Positions 1 to 8,299 of a stretch of 24,284 nt of DNA are shown piece by piece (positions within the stretch are counted from its first letter, which is position 1; every line of letters begins with the position of its first letter). The notes beneath the pieces are model-generated. The model was not told the origin of the DNA. It saw nothing but the letters and a program-made list of their open reading frames with translations, and did no database searches. Source of the stretch: an uncultured Eubacterium sp. (GTDB lineage: Bacteria; Bacillota; Clostridia; Lachnospirales; Lachnospiraceae); assembly GCA_937915825.1 (NCBI GenBank), contig CALGGT010000091.1:1-24284 (forward strand), read 5' to 3'. The translations under genes and the position numbers were made by a program.

Positions 1-88
1 CTTTGGCCAGATCTTTCATCATCCATTCCGCCATCGGTCCCAATGTAAAATTGTCATTCGTTACAAAAATCAGTTTTTTATATTGCAT
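1..88 (-). CDS. Low-molecular-weight phosphatase-like protein, N-terminal fragment
   Basis: The window cuts this gene: only the first 29 codons are present, starting at the ATG at 88. The peptide begins MQYKKLIFVTNDNFTLGPMA and continues EWMMKDLAK, which lines up with the start of low-molecular-weight protein-tyrosine/arginine phosphatases (typical pattern V-C-x-G-N-x-C-R-S-P-M-A-E). The G-P-M-A-E part is kept, but the catalytic Cys is replaced by Thr and the P-loop Arg by Leu, so the CX5R phosphatase site is not there. The gene starts 15 bases after the stop of tsaC, the usual neighbourhood of YwlE-type phosphatases. I infer a homologue without normal phosphatase chemistry; the rest of the protein lies outside the window, so this cannot be confirmed here. 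Confidence 0.7.
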   Translation of the reverse strand, partial: MQYKKLIFVTNDNFTLGPMAEWMMKDLAK

Positions 89-103
89 TGTCTCACATCC
101 TGT

Positions 104-1159
104 CTACTCCATGTCTACCTTGATCATATGATTTCCGGACGCTTTCCTCATTCGATTCATCAGTGCCTCTGCCTTCGGCGAATCATCGAATCCCTCGGAT
201 AGGATCACCCGAACTCCCAGACCATCAAACTCTCTCAAAACATGGTATAGATCATGTCCCATGGTATCATCCTGACGGGATCCACAGCAAAGAACCCTTC
301 CGACCGGATACTCCTGCTTCGACTCTCTCGTGGCTAAGATCCCGATCTCATCCTCCCGGTACCCTTTCTTTAAATATTCCTCCGCCCGGTTTCGAATGGT
401 TTCCTTTTGTTTCGCAACCGTTCCGTAAAATACCACCATCTCCGCCTTCGGGGCATAATGTCGATATCGCATTCCCGGGGCTTTCGGTCTCCCTTCCCCT
501 TCCAAACCCGGATCTTTTTCTACGTTTCCTAAGGTCTCTTCCAGCATCTTCGCTGTAATATAGCCGGGACGAAGGATCAAGGGTTCCTTCTCGGTCAGAT
601 CCACAATGGTGGATTCATAACCGATCCCCACTTCGCCTCCATCGATCAATCCGGCAATTTTCCCTCCCAGGTCTGCCGTCACATGTTCCATTCTGGTAGG
701 GCTGGGCTTTCCGGATAAATTCGCGCTGGGCGCCGCGATGGGCGTTTCTGCCATTTGGATCATCGCTAAAGCCGCCGGGTGGTCCGGCATCCGGACAGCC
801 ACCGTAAAAAGTCCCCCGGTGGTTTCTACGGGAACCTCCGCTTTCTTCTTAAAGATCATGGTTAGCGGGCCGGGCCAGAATTTTTCTGCCAGGATATAGG
901 CCACATCCGGAATCTCCCGTGCAATGTCCGATAGCATGGAAAGATCGGAAATATGCAAGATCAAAGGATTATCCGAAGGTCGTCCCTTCGCCTGATAAAT
1001 TTTTTGAGAAGCGCCGGGATTGAATCCATCTCCTCCCAATCCGTAAACGGTTTCCGTCGGAAAGGCGATCAATTCTCCCTTGCCAATGGTTTCCTTGATC
1101 CAACTGCTCTCTTCCGGAGAAAATCCCGGTTCGTTCCATGTAATGATCCGTGTTTCCAC
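104..1159 (-). CDS. tsaC: L-threonylcarbamoyladenylate synthase (Sua5/YwlC/TsaC type)
   Basis: Makes threonylcarbamoyl-AMP from threonine, bicarbonate and ATP, the first step of t6A37 modification of ANN-decoding tRNAs in the cytoplasm. The 351-residue product has the two-part Sua5 layout. The YrdC fold comes first, with the signature FPTETVYGLGGDG near residues 33-45, KGRPSDNPLILH, and PSANLSGKPSPT. The linker KAPGMRYRHYAPK and a C-terminal Sua5 domain follow. The length matches Sua5 rather than the short E. coli TsaC. I chose the GTG at 1159 (VETRIITW...) because GGGGAGTGG sits just upstream; the open frame runs further to 1312, but that part overlaps the preceding gene and is not family-like. 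It lies 17 bases after the GH18 gene and 15 bases before the phosphatase-like gene, so the three are probably co-transcribed. Confidence 0.95.
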   Translation of the reverse strand: METRIITWNEPGFSPEESSWIKETIGKGELIAFPTETVYGLGGDGFNPGASQKIYQAKGRPSDNPLILHISDLSMLSDIAREIPDVAYILAEKFWPGPLTMIFKKKAEVPVETTGGLFTVAVRMPDHPAALAMIQMAETPIAAPSANLSGKPSPTRMEHVTADLGGKIAGLIDGGEVGIGYESTIVDLTEKEPLILRPGYITAKMLEETLGNVEKDPGLEGEGRPKAPGMRYRHYAPKAEMVVFYGTVAKQKETIRNRAEEYLKKGYREDEIGILATRESKQEYPVGRVLCCGSRQDDTMGHDLYHVLREFDGLGVRVILSEGFDDSPKAEALMNRMRKASGNHMIKVDME

Positions 1160-1176
1160 GTTACCACTCCCCGCTC

Positions 1177-2883
1177 TTATTTGATCTGTTCCGCGATCAT
1201 TTTCCAGGTAGCCGGGCGTTCCAATCCTAACTGCCAGAAGGCTACGCCATATACTTCCTGTGCCATGACGGATTTCATCTTTAATTCCAAAGAGGTTTCT
1301 TCTTCCAGCCAAATATTATATTGGTCTTTTCCCTCGTTGTACGATGCGTAATATTGTCCACTGTTATCATCCCACTTCGGGGTGATATTTTTCTCATGGA
1401 GAATACTTTCCGCCCCGCTCATACCGTAAGCCGTGGACGTGATCTTATTCTCGCCTTTTTTATTTTTCGTGGTCTTCCATAAACGGGTATAGAACGGAAG
1501 GGCGATCACCGTACGTTCCTTCGGCACATATTGCAGAGCCGTCTTGGTTCCTTCCTCTACATAACTGAGCGAAGACACACTTCCAATGGAGCCGCCTCCG
1601 GGATAATGCTCGTCGTAAGCCATAAATATAACGTAATCCAGGATCTTCCCCTGCTCCGCCCAATCATAGTAGAACGTAGCATCCGTGGCATTGTAATTAT
1701 CGGCGCTGACCAGAATGTTGTTGGCATGGCAGACCAACACCAATTCCCTTAAAAACTCCAGATACCCTTCCATAGAGGATTCCCTCAACTCTTCAAAGTC
1801 AATGTTGACGCCATCCATACCACAACTCATGGCAGCCTGAAGGATATTCTGTACCAGACGGGTTCTTCTTTTGGTCCTCTTTAAAACCTTACTGATCTTG
1901 GAATCTTTCTCGTATTGAACCATACCCCAAACTTTTAATCCGGCGGAATGGGCCATGGTTACATAGTTTTGGGTTCCATTGTTCTCCACGGTTCCCTGGT
2001 CGTCCACCACCTTCATCCAGGTAGGGGAGATCACGTTCATGGCTCCGGCATTTAAAATCTTACTTTGTAAGTCGTATTCTCCGGAGGTATCGGTGTATTG
2101 CCATCCTAAGCACACCTTCTTCTCCATGCTCATGGGTTGAAAGATATCTTCTTTCCCCTTCGCCGTCCAGGGTTCCTGTTCCCTGCCTCCAATGCTTTCA
2201 AGGGGTACGTAGCCTGCAATCCCGTCCATGGTATAAACTTTTTGATAGCCATTTTCCACCCGGGCGCTTTCCTCCACAACCACTTTGTTGTTGCGCGGGA
2301 TCTTCAACAGATAATCGTATTTTTTGTTCGGTCCCACTCTGAGGTACTCATCCTTCGCCAGTACGCCGAATACACAATCGGTGGTAAAATCTGATTGTAC
2401 CAGGATCCGATGCGGAACCTCCTCCCCTTTGCTCTCATAGTTAATATAAGAATATTGACTCACAAAATCCATGGAAATGTATACCGTCGACCCATCCACA
2501 TAGATCACCTGGGTTTTCGGTTCTTTGGTTTCATTCCCCAGCGTATAGGAGTTGGCGTTTGCTTTCATCTGGATCAAACCGTCGCTGGTAGCCAACGATA
2601 AGATCCTTGCTTTATCATCCCAATATAGTCGTTTGTTTAAATACTGCCTGGCAAAAGATATTTCCACGTAATCCTGACCGCCAATAACTTTTCCAAAGTT
2701 TTCCTCCAGGGGCACGCCGTTGAGAACGATCAGCGCCTGATCTTCCCCTAAGGTATTGTATTGACTTGCCATGGATCTTTTCACTTTGCTGGGTGACAGT
2801 CTTTTATATACGATCATCCCGCCAACGCCGATCACAGCCAGCACCAGCAAACTTATGATAAAAGATATGACTTTCCTCTTCAT
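1177..2883 (-). CDS. Membrane-anchored GH18 family glycosidase with SH3-like domain
   Basis: Predicted surface enzyme of 568 residues. A single N-terminal membrane segment (about residues 5-26, no clear cleavage site) is followed by a copper-amine-oxidase-N-like domain (about 48-165), a bacterial SH3-like domain (about 178-232, LRVGPNKKYDYLLKI) and a GH18 barrel (about 250-568). The catalytic strand reads DGVNIDFEE (357-365), with E364 as the expected acid and N360 in place of the middle Asp, a form also seen in spore-germination enzymes of the YaaH/SleL type. YDEHYPGG further on also fits GH18. The combination suggests hydrolysis of an N-acetylglucosamine polymer of the cell wall; the substrate cannot be read from sequence. 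The ATG at 2883 has AAAGGAAA upstream. It is the first gene of the transcript that continues into tsaC. Confidence 0.88.
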   Translation of the reverse strand: MKRKVISFIISLLVLAVIGVGGMIVYKRLSPSKVKRSMASQYNTLGEDQALIVLNGVPLEENFGKVIGGQDYVEISFARQYLNKRLYWDDKARILSLATSDGLIQMKANANSYTLGNETKEPKTQVIYVDGSTVYISMDFVSQYSYINYESKGEEVPHRILVQSDFTTDCVFGVLAKDEYLRVGPNKKYDYLLKIPRNNKVVVEESARVENGYQKVYTMDGIAGYVPLESIGGREQEPWTAKGKEDIFQPMSMEKKVCLGWQYTDTSGEYDLQSKILNAGAMNVISPTWMKVVDDQGTVENNGTQNYVTMAHSAGLKVWGMVQYEKDSKISKVLKRTKRRTRLVQNILQAAMSCGMDGVNIDFEELRESSMEGYLEFLRELVLVCHANNILVSADNYNATDATFYYDWAEQGKILDYVIFMAYDEHYPGGGSIGSVSSLSYVEEGTKTALQYVPKERTVIALPFYTRLWKTTKNKKGENKITSTAYGMSGAESILHEKNITPKWDDNSGQYYASYNEGKDQYNIWLEEETSLELKMKSVMAQEVYGVAFWQLGLERPATWKMIAEQIK

Positions 2884-2922
2884 GAAACATTTCCTTTCTT
2901 ACATTTACACATATGTACTATT

Positions 2923-2952
2923 AGTATATCACAAAATACCGTAATAACGCAA
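2923..2952 (-). promoter_or_regulatory. Probable promoter of the GH18-tsaC transcript
   Basis: On the minus strand TTGCGT (2952-2947) and TATACT (2928-2923) are separated by 18 bases, about 40 bases before the GH18 start codon. The -10 is good, the -35 is moderate. It lies after the rnf terminator, so the GH18 operon has its own start. Confidence 0.55.
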
Positions 2953-2997
2953 GAAAAACTATCCATCCTTCTTCAAAACAAAGGAATAAAAGACCAA

Positions 2998-3070
2998 CAA
3001 AAAAAGAGCGATTTTCCTTCTATCTCCGGTTTCATGGCTCAATCGCAAGATCGAGGGCAAATCGCTCTTT
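2998..3070 (-). terminator. Rho-independent terminator of the rnf operon, with a long structured loop
   Basis: A perfect 12-base inverted repeat (AAAGAGCGATTT at 3003-3014 against 3059-3070) is followed on the minus strand by seven T residues (3005-2999). It begins about 20 bases after the rnfB stop, where the operon should end. The loop is 44 bases, far longer than normal, and contains its own small hairpin (3038-3043 with 3050-3055, one G-U pair in RNA). Confidence 0.75.
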
Positions 3071-3090
3071 GTCAGGATCGGATCCTGTAT

Positions 3091-3900
3091 TTACTTTACA
3101 CCGGCTCTTTTCGCCAGCACCTGTTTCGGGCATTTCTTCGCGCAGGCTCCACATCCCATACATTTTTCCGGGTCAATGACCGGCAATTGATCCACCATTT
3201 CAATGGCGCCGAATTTGCATTGCTTTTCGCAGATGCCACAGCCGATACAGCCGGCGTCACAAACAGCCAGCACCGACTTTCCTTTCCCGGGATTTACGCA
3301 CTGAACCTGGTAAACCGGGCGTTTTCTCATAGGTTCCAGAACGATCAGGTGATTGGGACAGATCTCTACGCATTTTCCACATGCCACGCATTTGGAGGGA
3401 TCGACCACCGCCACACCCTTTTGAATGTGAATGGCGTCAAATTCACATACGGTGACACAGCTGCCAAATCCCATACATCCAAAATCACAGGATCTGTCTC
3501 CCTTACCGGGAACCACCGCTGCCTGGGTACAATCCGGCGCTCCTACGTATTCATATTGTTTTTTTACTTTCTCACAGGTTCCGGCGCAACGAACAAACGC
3601 CACCAACGGATCGGACGCCTCCGCTTCCTTCCCCATGATCTCACCGATCACTTCCGCGATCTTAGGGCCGCCCACGGGACATGCATTCACAGGAGCCATC
3701 CCCTTGACGATCGCCTCTGCTAAGGCATCGCACCCGGCATACCCGCATCCGCCGCAATTATTTCCGGGCAAAAATCCTCTTACCTTTTCCACCCGTTCAT
3801 CGGTTTCTACGGCGAAGATTTTTCCGGCCACTCCTAACAAAACACCGATCACCAATCCCAAAATCCCTAATATTATTACCGATATGGTCATTGTTTGCAT
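3091..3900 (-). CDS. rnfB: Rnf complex iron-sulfur subunit B
   Basis: Last gene of the operon. RnfB is the membrane-anchored iron-sulfur subunit that takes electrons from reduced ferredoxin into the Rnf complex. The 269-residue product has one N-terminal helix (about 5-25), then the Fe-S motif NNCGGCGYAGC (C49, C52, C57) with C74 in ACPVGG. Ferredoxin-like cysteine sets follow, including CDFGCMGFGSC, CVACGKCVEICP, CDAGCIGCGICEKQC and CMGCGACAKKCP. This cysteine-rich long form is what is expected in clostridial Rnf. The ATG at 3900 is supported by AGGAGGG six bases upstream; that site overlaps the region of the rnfA stop, 12 bases away. Confidence 0.96.
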   Translation of the reverse strand: MQTMTISVIILGILGLVIGVLLGVAGKIFAVETDERVEKVRGFLPGNNCGGCGYAGCDALAEAIVKGMAPVNACPVGGPKIAEVIGEIMGKEAEASDPLVAFVRCAGTCEKVKKQYEYVGAPDCTQAAVVPGKGDRSCDFGCMGFGSCVTVCEFDAIHIQKGVAVVDPSKCVACGKCVEICPNHLIVLEPMRKRPVYQVQCVNPGKGKSVLAVCDAGCIGCGICEKQCKFGAIEMVDQLPVIDPEKCMGCGACAKKCPKQVLAKRAGVK

Positions 3901-3912
3901 GGCAATCCCTCC

Positions 3913-4488
3913 TTAGAAACTTACACCGCCGAAGCCGCAAAAAGCGATGGCCATCAGACCTGCCGTGATCAATACGATCGGCGTACCTTTCAACACCTGA
4001 GGAATATTGCTGCTTTCCAGTTTTTCACGAATGCCGGCCATTAAAACGATGGCTAAGAAGAACCCTACGGAAGCACCGATCCCATTTACAACACTTTCTA
4101 AGATCGTATATTCATTCTGAACACTTAACAAGGCCACACCTAACACCGCGCAGTTGGTGGTGATCAAAGGAAGATAGACACCCAGAGATTCATAAAGGGC
4201 AGGGATTTTTTTCTTCAGAAACATTTCCACAAATTGAACCAGAGCCGCGATCACTAAAATAAATACAATGGTATTTAAATATTCTAAATGCCAGGGTACC
4301 AGGAGAAATTGATACAGCACACTGGTTAAGGTGGAGGAAATGGTGATCACGAAAATAACCGCTCCTCCCATTCCCGCGGCGGTTTGAATTTTCTTACTAA
4401 CGCCCAGAAAGGGACAGATCCCCAAAAACTGGCTTAATACAAAATTGTTCACCAATGCGGCATAGAATAAGATTGTAAAGAGACTCAT
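3913..4488 (-). CDS. rnfA: Rnf complex membrane subunit A
   Basis: Integral membrane subunit of the ferredoxin:NAD+ oxidoreductase. The 191 residues are the usual RnfA/NqrE length and are almost entirely hydrophobic, compatible with six helices. The start MSLFTILFYAALVNNFVLSQ and FLGICPFLGVSKK are typical, including the conserved Cys in the first helix region. A second conserved segment is YLPLITTNCAVLGVAL. RnfA and RnfE are homologous and form an inverted pair in the membrane; the two N-C-x-(I/V)-L-G half motifs are visible in both. The start codon overlaps the rnfE stop by four bases (ATGA), so translation is probably coupled. Confidence 0.96.
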   Translation of the reverse strand: MSLFTILFYAALVNNFVLSQFLGICPFLGVSKKIQTAAGMGGAVIFVITISSTLTSVLYQFLLVPWHLEYLNTIVFILVIAALVQFVEMFLKKKIPALYESLGVYLPLITTNCAVLGVALLSVQNEYTILESVVNGIGASVGFFLAIVLMAGIREKLESSNIPQVLKGTPIVLITAGLMAIAFCGFGGVSF

Positions 4489-5162
4489 TGCGCATCCTCC
4501 TTCCCATTGGATTCATTGGGGGTTCCCGGCTTTTCCGCCTCTTCCGCCTCTTCCACTTCTTTTCCGTTGGTAGCGCTGGGCATTTTCATTTTATTCTGCC
4601 AGGCGGTTAGCATCGCCAAAACAAAGAAAGCCCCCGGCGCCATCACGAAAATGGAAATATGATAAGATTCCGGGATCAGGGAAAATCCAAGAAGGGAACC
4701 GCTTCCCAATATTTCACGGAAAATACCGATCAACGTTAGTCCCAACGTGAATCCAAGACCCATGCCCACGCCATCTAAGGCCGATAATAACACGGTGTTC
4801 TTGGAAGCATAGGCTTCAGCCCGTCCTAAAATAATGCAATTTACTACGATCAGGGGAATGTATACCCCCAGGGATTTATTTAACGCAGGAACATAGGCCT
4901 GCAGCAAAAGCTGAACCACGGTTACAAAGGACGCTACGATCACAATATAGGCAGGAATCCTGACCCGGTCCGGTATGATCTTTCGCAGCAACGAGATCAA
5001 AACATTGGATAAGATCAATACCGCCATGGTAGAAAGCCCCATTCCAACGGCATTGGTTACCGATGACGTAACCGCCAGGGTCGGACACATCCCTAACATC
5101 ATAACAAACGTGGGATTTTCCTTTATGACCCCATTGTGAAGTCGTTCCAGATATTTATTCAT
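4485..5162 (-). CDS. rnfE: Rnf complex membrane subunit E
   Basis: Integral membrane subunit, 225 residues, related to RnfA/NqrD. It begins MNKYLERLHNGVIKENPTFV and carries LGMCPTLAVTSSVTNA and IPLIVVNCIILGRAEAYASK, the conserved family segments. The C-terminal tail after the last helix is acidic and low in complexity (VEEAEEAEK region), which is an add-on to the membrane core. I chose the ATG at 5162 because upstream residues in the same open frame are a shadow of rnfG and do not resemble the family. The start overlaps the rnfG stop by eight bases and the stop overlaps the rnfA start by four. Confidence 0.95.
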   Translation of the reverse strand: MNKYLERLHNGVIKENPTFVMMLGMCPTLAVTSSVTNAVGMGLSTMAVLILSNVLISLLRKIIPDRVRIPAYIVIVASFVTVVQLLLQAYVPALNKSLGVYIPLIVVNCIILGRAEAYASKNTVLLSALDGVGMGLGFTLGLTLIGIFREILGSGSLLGFSLIPESYHISIFVMAPGAFFVLAMLTAWQNKMKMPSATNGKEVEEAEEAEKPGTPNESNGKEDAQ

Positions 5163-5868
5163 CGGTTTCCACCTCCCTTTCCAAAGATTTGGCGTAAAAG
5201 AGAAGTCCCTTAATGGCATTGGTAATCCCTTTGGATGTAACCGTGGCCCCGGACATGGCTTCGATCTGCCCGCCCTCATCTTTTGGCGTCGTTCCCGCTT
5301 TGTAATACATGGGAAGGCTGTCGTCTTTGGGATAACGGATCCCATTCTCATAGGAAAATTTATCTTTAAATGCGGGTTTCTCACAATTTGCGCCCAGACC
5401 GGCGGTTTCCGATTGGGATGTGATCTCTAAACCGGTCACCACGCCCTGGATCTCTCCCATAACAAAGCTGATCTTTCCTCCGTATCCCTTCTTGGCATCC
5501 GCCAAAAATACATAGCCCGCCTTTTTCCCGTCTTTGGTAATTTCTTTCACGGATTGGACCTGTACATATTTGGAATAGGAGTCAGATGCTTCCTCCGCCA
5601 CTTCTCCCTCCTCCTCCGAATATCCCAAACGATGGAGGGTTAAATATTCATTGGCTTTCTCCGCAAGCTCTTCTCCCCCCTCGCCAATGGAGGCTCCTTC
5701 TACTGCGGAAATCACCTGTTCACAGGCATTCTTATCATTTTGTGCCTGGGCTTTTTCAATGGGCTCTTTGGTAATCTCATATACGCCGGCTAAAACCAGT
5801 CCTAACACAAGGGTAATGGCACACAGGATCAACGCGTCCTTGATCGTGGTATTCTTATTTTCACGCAT
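5155..5868 (-). CDS. rnfG: Rnf complex FMN-binding subunit G
   Basis: Subunit with covalently bound FMN on the outer side of the membrane. The 237-residue product has one N-terminal helix (about 11-31), an outside region with a short acidic insert (EEEGEVAEEAS, about 85-95), and the C-terminal FMN-binding domain with ETAGLGANCEKPAFKDKF and MSGATVTSKGITNAI. In NqrC/RnfG proteins the second Thr of SGATxT receives FMN by phosphoester bond; here that is T211. The ATG at 5868 is chosen: AAGGAGG lies nine bases upstream, while the alternative ATG at 5889 would put the ribosome binding site inside the coding region. It overlaps the end of rnfD by eight bases. Confidence 0.95.
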   Translation of the reverse strand: MRENKNTTIKDALILCAITLVLGLVLAGVYEITKEPIEKAQAQNDKNACEQVISAVEGASIGEGGEELAEKANEYLTLHRLGYSEEEGEVAEEASDSYSKYVQVQSVKEITKDGKKAGYVFLADAKKGYGGKISFVMGEIQGVVTGLEITSQSETAGLGANCEKPAFKDKFSYENGIRYPKDDSLPMYYKAGTTPKDEGGQIEAMSGATVTSKGITNAIKGLLFYAKSLEREVETDE

Positions 5869-6856
5869 GCTCCTTTCCCTCCTTTCCAAACGCCTTCGGA
5901 ACGGTAAATCGTTCGATCAGGGGTACAAAGAGATTGCCGATGATAATGGCAAAAGACACGCCTTCTGCCGATTCTCCAAAGAACCGGAACAAGCCGGTTA
6001 GAAGCCCGATCAGGATCGCGTAGATGATCTTTCCTTTTTGAGTGATGGGACTGGTTACATAATCCGTCGCCATAAAGATCGCCCCTAACATCAGACCGCC
6101 ACCGCATACTTCATAAAATATCGGTACATACGCGCCGGTGACCAAAGAAAAACAAAGGTTAAATACCACGAAGGTCAGCACGTAGATCAGAGGGATCTCG
6201 TAGGAGATCACCCGACGGCACAATAAGTAAATCCCACCGATCAAAAGACAGATCACCGAGGTTTCACCAATGGTTCCCCAGGTGGTTCCCAAAAACATAT
6301 CCTTTAAGGTCGTGGCAAGGTCTGCCTGACAAGTTGCTTCCTTTACCTGCATCAAAGGTGTCGCCGAGGAAACCGCGTCCAGCGTAGCCTGATAACCGCC
6401 CCATAAAGCATTTCCCTTAGGGATCGCAAAGGAGTTGGTCATGGCCTTTCCAAAGGACAACATAAGAAAACACCGTCCGGCCAAAGCCGGATTCATAAAG
6501 TTCTGTCCCAAACCTCCGAAGAATTGTTTGGCTATTAACACAGCAAACACACTTCCTAAGATCGCCATCCATAAAGGAATGGTGGCCGGGAGGTTCAATC
6601 CCAGCAAAAGACCGGTGACCAAAGCGCTCAGGTCTCCGGTTGTGATGGGTTCTTTCCGGTATTTTTCCCATAAATATTCCGTAAGCAAACATGAGGTGCA
6701 CGTTGCCAACAAGACAAGGAACGCCCGGGCGCCAAAATTATAAATCCCCATCAGGGTGGCCGGCATCAAAGCGATGATCACATCCCGCATAATCGTTGCG
6801 GTTGAAGAATTGTCCCGCACATGAGGCGAAGACGATACATGAATGATCGGTTCCAT
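5861..6856 (-). CDS. rnfD: Rnf complex membrane FMN subunit D
   Basis: Integral membrane subunit (331 residues) related to NqrB, part of the ion-translocating core. It opens with the family-typical VSSSPHVRDNSST and has several hydrophobic segments, GQNFMNPALAGRCFL (about 117-131), and the flavinylation motif SSATPL with T166 as the expected FMN-bound residue. C-terminal ATDYVTSPITQKGKI and FFGESAEGVSFAIIIGN are also characteristic. It follows rnfC by 22 bases with an AAGGAAGAG ribosome binding site and overlaps rnfG by eight bases. Confidence 0.96.
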   Translation of the reverse strand: MEPIIHVSSSPHVRDNSSTATIMRDVIIALMPATLMGIYNFGARAFLVLLATCTSCLLTEYLWEKYRKEPITTGDLSALVTGLLLGLNLPATIPLWMAILGSVFAVLIAKQFFGGLGQNFMNPALAGRCFLMLSFGKAMTNSFAIPKGNALWGGYQATLDAVSSATPLMQVKEATCQADLATTLKDMFLGTTWGTIGETSVICLLIGGIYLLCRRVISYEIPLIYVLTFVVFNLCFSLVTGAYVPIFYEVCGGGLMLGAIFMATDYVTSPITQKGKIIYAILIGLLTGLFRFFGESAEGVSFAIIIGNLFVPLIERFTVPKAFGKEGKEHA

Positions 6857-6878
6857 TTTCTCTTCCTTTCCGAAGCGT

Positions 6879-8222
6879 TTACGCTTTTTTTCTCATTTCT
6901 TCCTGAACGGCTCTTCTGGCCTGTTTAAAGCTTTGCGTCAATTTCCTCTTAGCCGGACAGACATACGTACAAGATCCGCACTCGTAACACTCCATCCCGT
7001 TTAGCCGTTGAAACATTTCTAAATCTCTGCGTTCTGCCGCATCTGCCATCATTTGCGGAACCAGATGACTGGGACACGCCTTGACACACCGACCGCATCG
7101 AATGCAATTGGTGGTGAGGGCTGCAGATACTTCATCTTCCATGGTAGCCAGAATCGAAGAACTGGTTTTGGTCACGGGAACGTCCAGATCATAAAGGGCA
7201 ATTCCCATCATAGGTCCGCCGGAAATCATTTTCTGAACCCCTTCTTCCACAAAACCTCCCATCTGTTCCATCACCTCTTTATGACTCATTCCATAGGGTA
7301 CGAAAACGTTGCCGGGATTCTTTACCCCATTGCCGGTAATGGTCATAACCCGGGAGATTGAAGGGATATTTCTTGCCACGCCATCGTAGATCGCTAAGAT
7401 GGTCTGCACATTATCTACGATGCACCCCGCTTCCGCCGGTAGTTTCCTGGAATAGATCCTGCGGCCGGTGGTTACATAAATGATCTGTCTTTCCGCCCCT
7501 TGCGGATACTTGGTCTTAAGTGGAAGCACCTGAATGTTTGGCATGTTCTGGGTTAAATACTCCAGACGGGCAATGGCTTCCGGTTTGTTCTTCTCAATGG
7601 CAAGGACGCCTTTGGCTCCGGGAAAAAGAGAAAGAACGATCCGAAGACCTTCAATTAAATCTTCACTTCGTTCCATCATCAATCGATAATCGGACGTAAG
7701 ATAAGGTTCGCATTCCGCGCCATTCACGATCACATGATCGATCTGCTCCGGATTTTTCGGCATCAATTTGACATGGGTGGGAAATCCTGCGCCTCCCATT
7801 CCCACAATGCCGGAATTCTTTATCCGCTCCAGGATCTCTTCCTTAGAAAGCCTGGATACATCCACCTCTTCTCCAAAATGATCCACGGCCTCGTCCTGAT
7901 GGTCCCGATTGATCACCACACAGGGTACAACCCCTCCGCCTACTACGGCATGGGGGGCGATTTCTACCACGTCTCCGGACACCGAACTGTAAATATTGGC
8001 AGAAACAAAGCCGGACGCTTTGCCGATCAATTGTCCCTTTTTTACATGATCTCCCACTTGGACCACAGGCTCGGCCGGTGCTCCAATATGCTGTGACATG
8101 GGAAATCGCAGGATTTCTCCCGGTTCTACCGGCCGGATCGGCTCCGACATGGATAATTCCTTCCCCTCATTGGGATGCACGCCACCGGGAAATGTATGTT
8201 GTAACGATGCAATAATGCCCAC
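6879..8222 (-). CDS. rnfC: Rnf complex NADH-binding subunit C
   Basis: First gene of the rnf operon; the cytoplasmic subunit where NAD+ is reduced. The 447-residue product begins VGIIASLQHTFPGGVHPNEG. An N-terminal barrel-sandwich-like part (about 30-100, VQVGDHVKKGQLIG) is followed by the glycine-rich GMGGAGFPTHVKL (from 141), as in NuoF/RnfC nucleotide-FMN folds. Near the C terminus are two 4Fe-4S motifs, CIRCGRCVKACP (C373-C383) and CYECGSCTYVCP (C412-C422). I chose the GTG at 8222, preceded by AAGGAGG nine bases upstream. The frame stays open to 8489, but that stretch crosses the promoter and the opposite-strand fabF and is not protein-like for this family. Confidence 0.95.
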   Translation of the reverse strand: MGIIASLQHTFPGGVHPNEGKELSMSEPIRPVEPGEILRFPMSQHIGAPAEPVVQVGDHVKKGQLIGKASGFVSANIYSSVSGDVVEIAPHAVVGGGVVPCVVINRDHQDEAVDHFGEEVDVSRLSKEEILERIKNSGIVGMGGAGFPTHVKLMPKNPEQIDHVIVNGAECEPYLTSDYRLMMERSEDLIEGLRIVLSLFPGAKGVLAIEKNKPEAIARLEYLTQNMPNIQVLPLKTKYPQGAERQIIYVTTGRRIYSRKLPAEAGCIVDNVQTILAIYDGVARNIPSISRVMTITGNGVKNPGNVFVPYGMSHKEVMEQMGGFVEEGVQKMISGGPMMGIALYDLDVPVTKTSSSILATMEDEVSAALTTNCIRCGRCVKACPSHLVPQMMADAAERRDLEMFQRLNGMECYECGSCTYVCPAKRKLTQSFKQARRAVQEEMRKKA

Positions 8223-8246
8223 GCTTACTACCTCCTTAGAGACTTT

Positions 8247-8263
8247 TTGATAATTTTTATCAA
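8247..8263. promoter_or_regulatory. 17-base perfect palindrome at the rnf transcription start (candidate operator)
   Basis: TTGATAA, three T, TTATCAA: seven-base arms that match perfectly. It lies immediately downstream of the rnf -10 box, where the transcript should begin, so a bound protein would block initiation. The layout resembles operators of the redox repressor Rex (TTGTTAA-N4-TTAACAA), but the sequence and the three-base centre differ, so the regulator is not assigned. Confidence 0.6.
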
Positions 8264-8270
8264 CAAACCC

Positions 8271-8299
8271 ATTATAACACCCTACTATTAAAAAAACAA
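8271..8299 (-). promoter_or_regulatory. Promoter of the rnf operon
   Basis: On the minus strand TTGTTT (8299-8294) and a perfect TATAAT (8276-8271) are 17 bases apart, about 45-50 bases before the rnfC GTG start. The -35 end is five bases from the fabF -35 on the other strand. Confidence 0.75.

Noticed and set aside
163..558. Open frame on the plus strand inside tsaC
   Set aside because: Proline/serine-rich shadow of the real minus-strand gene with no family motif; the same holds for other opposite-strand frames such as 953-1351, 3034-3723 and 5651-6001.
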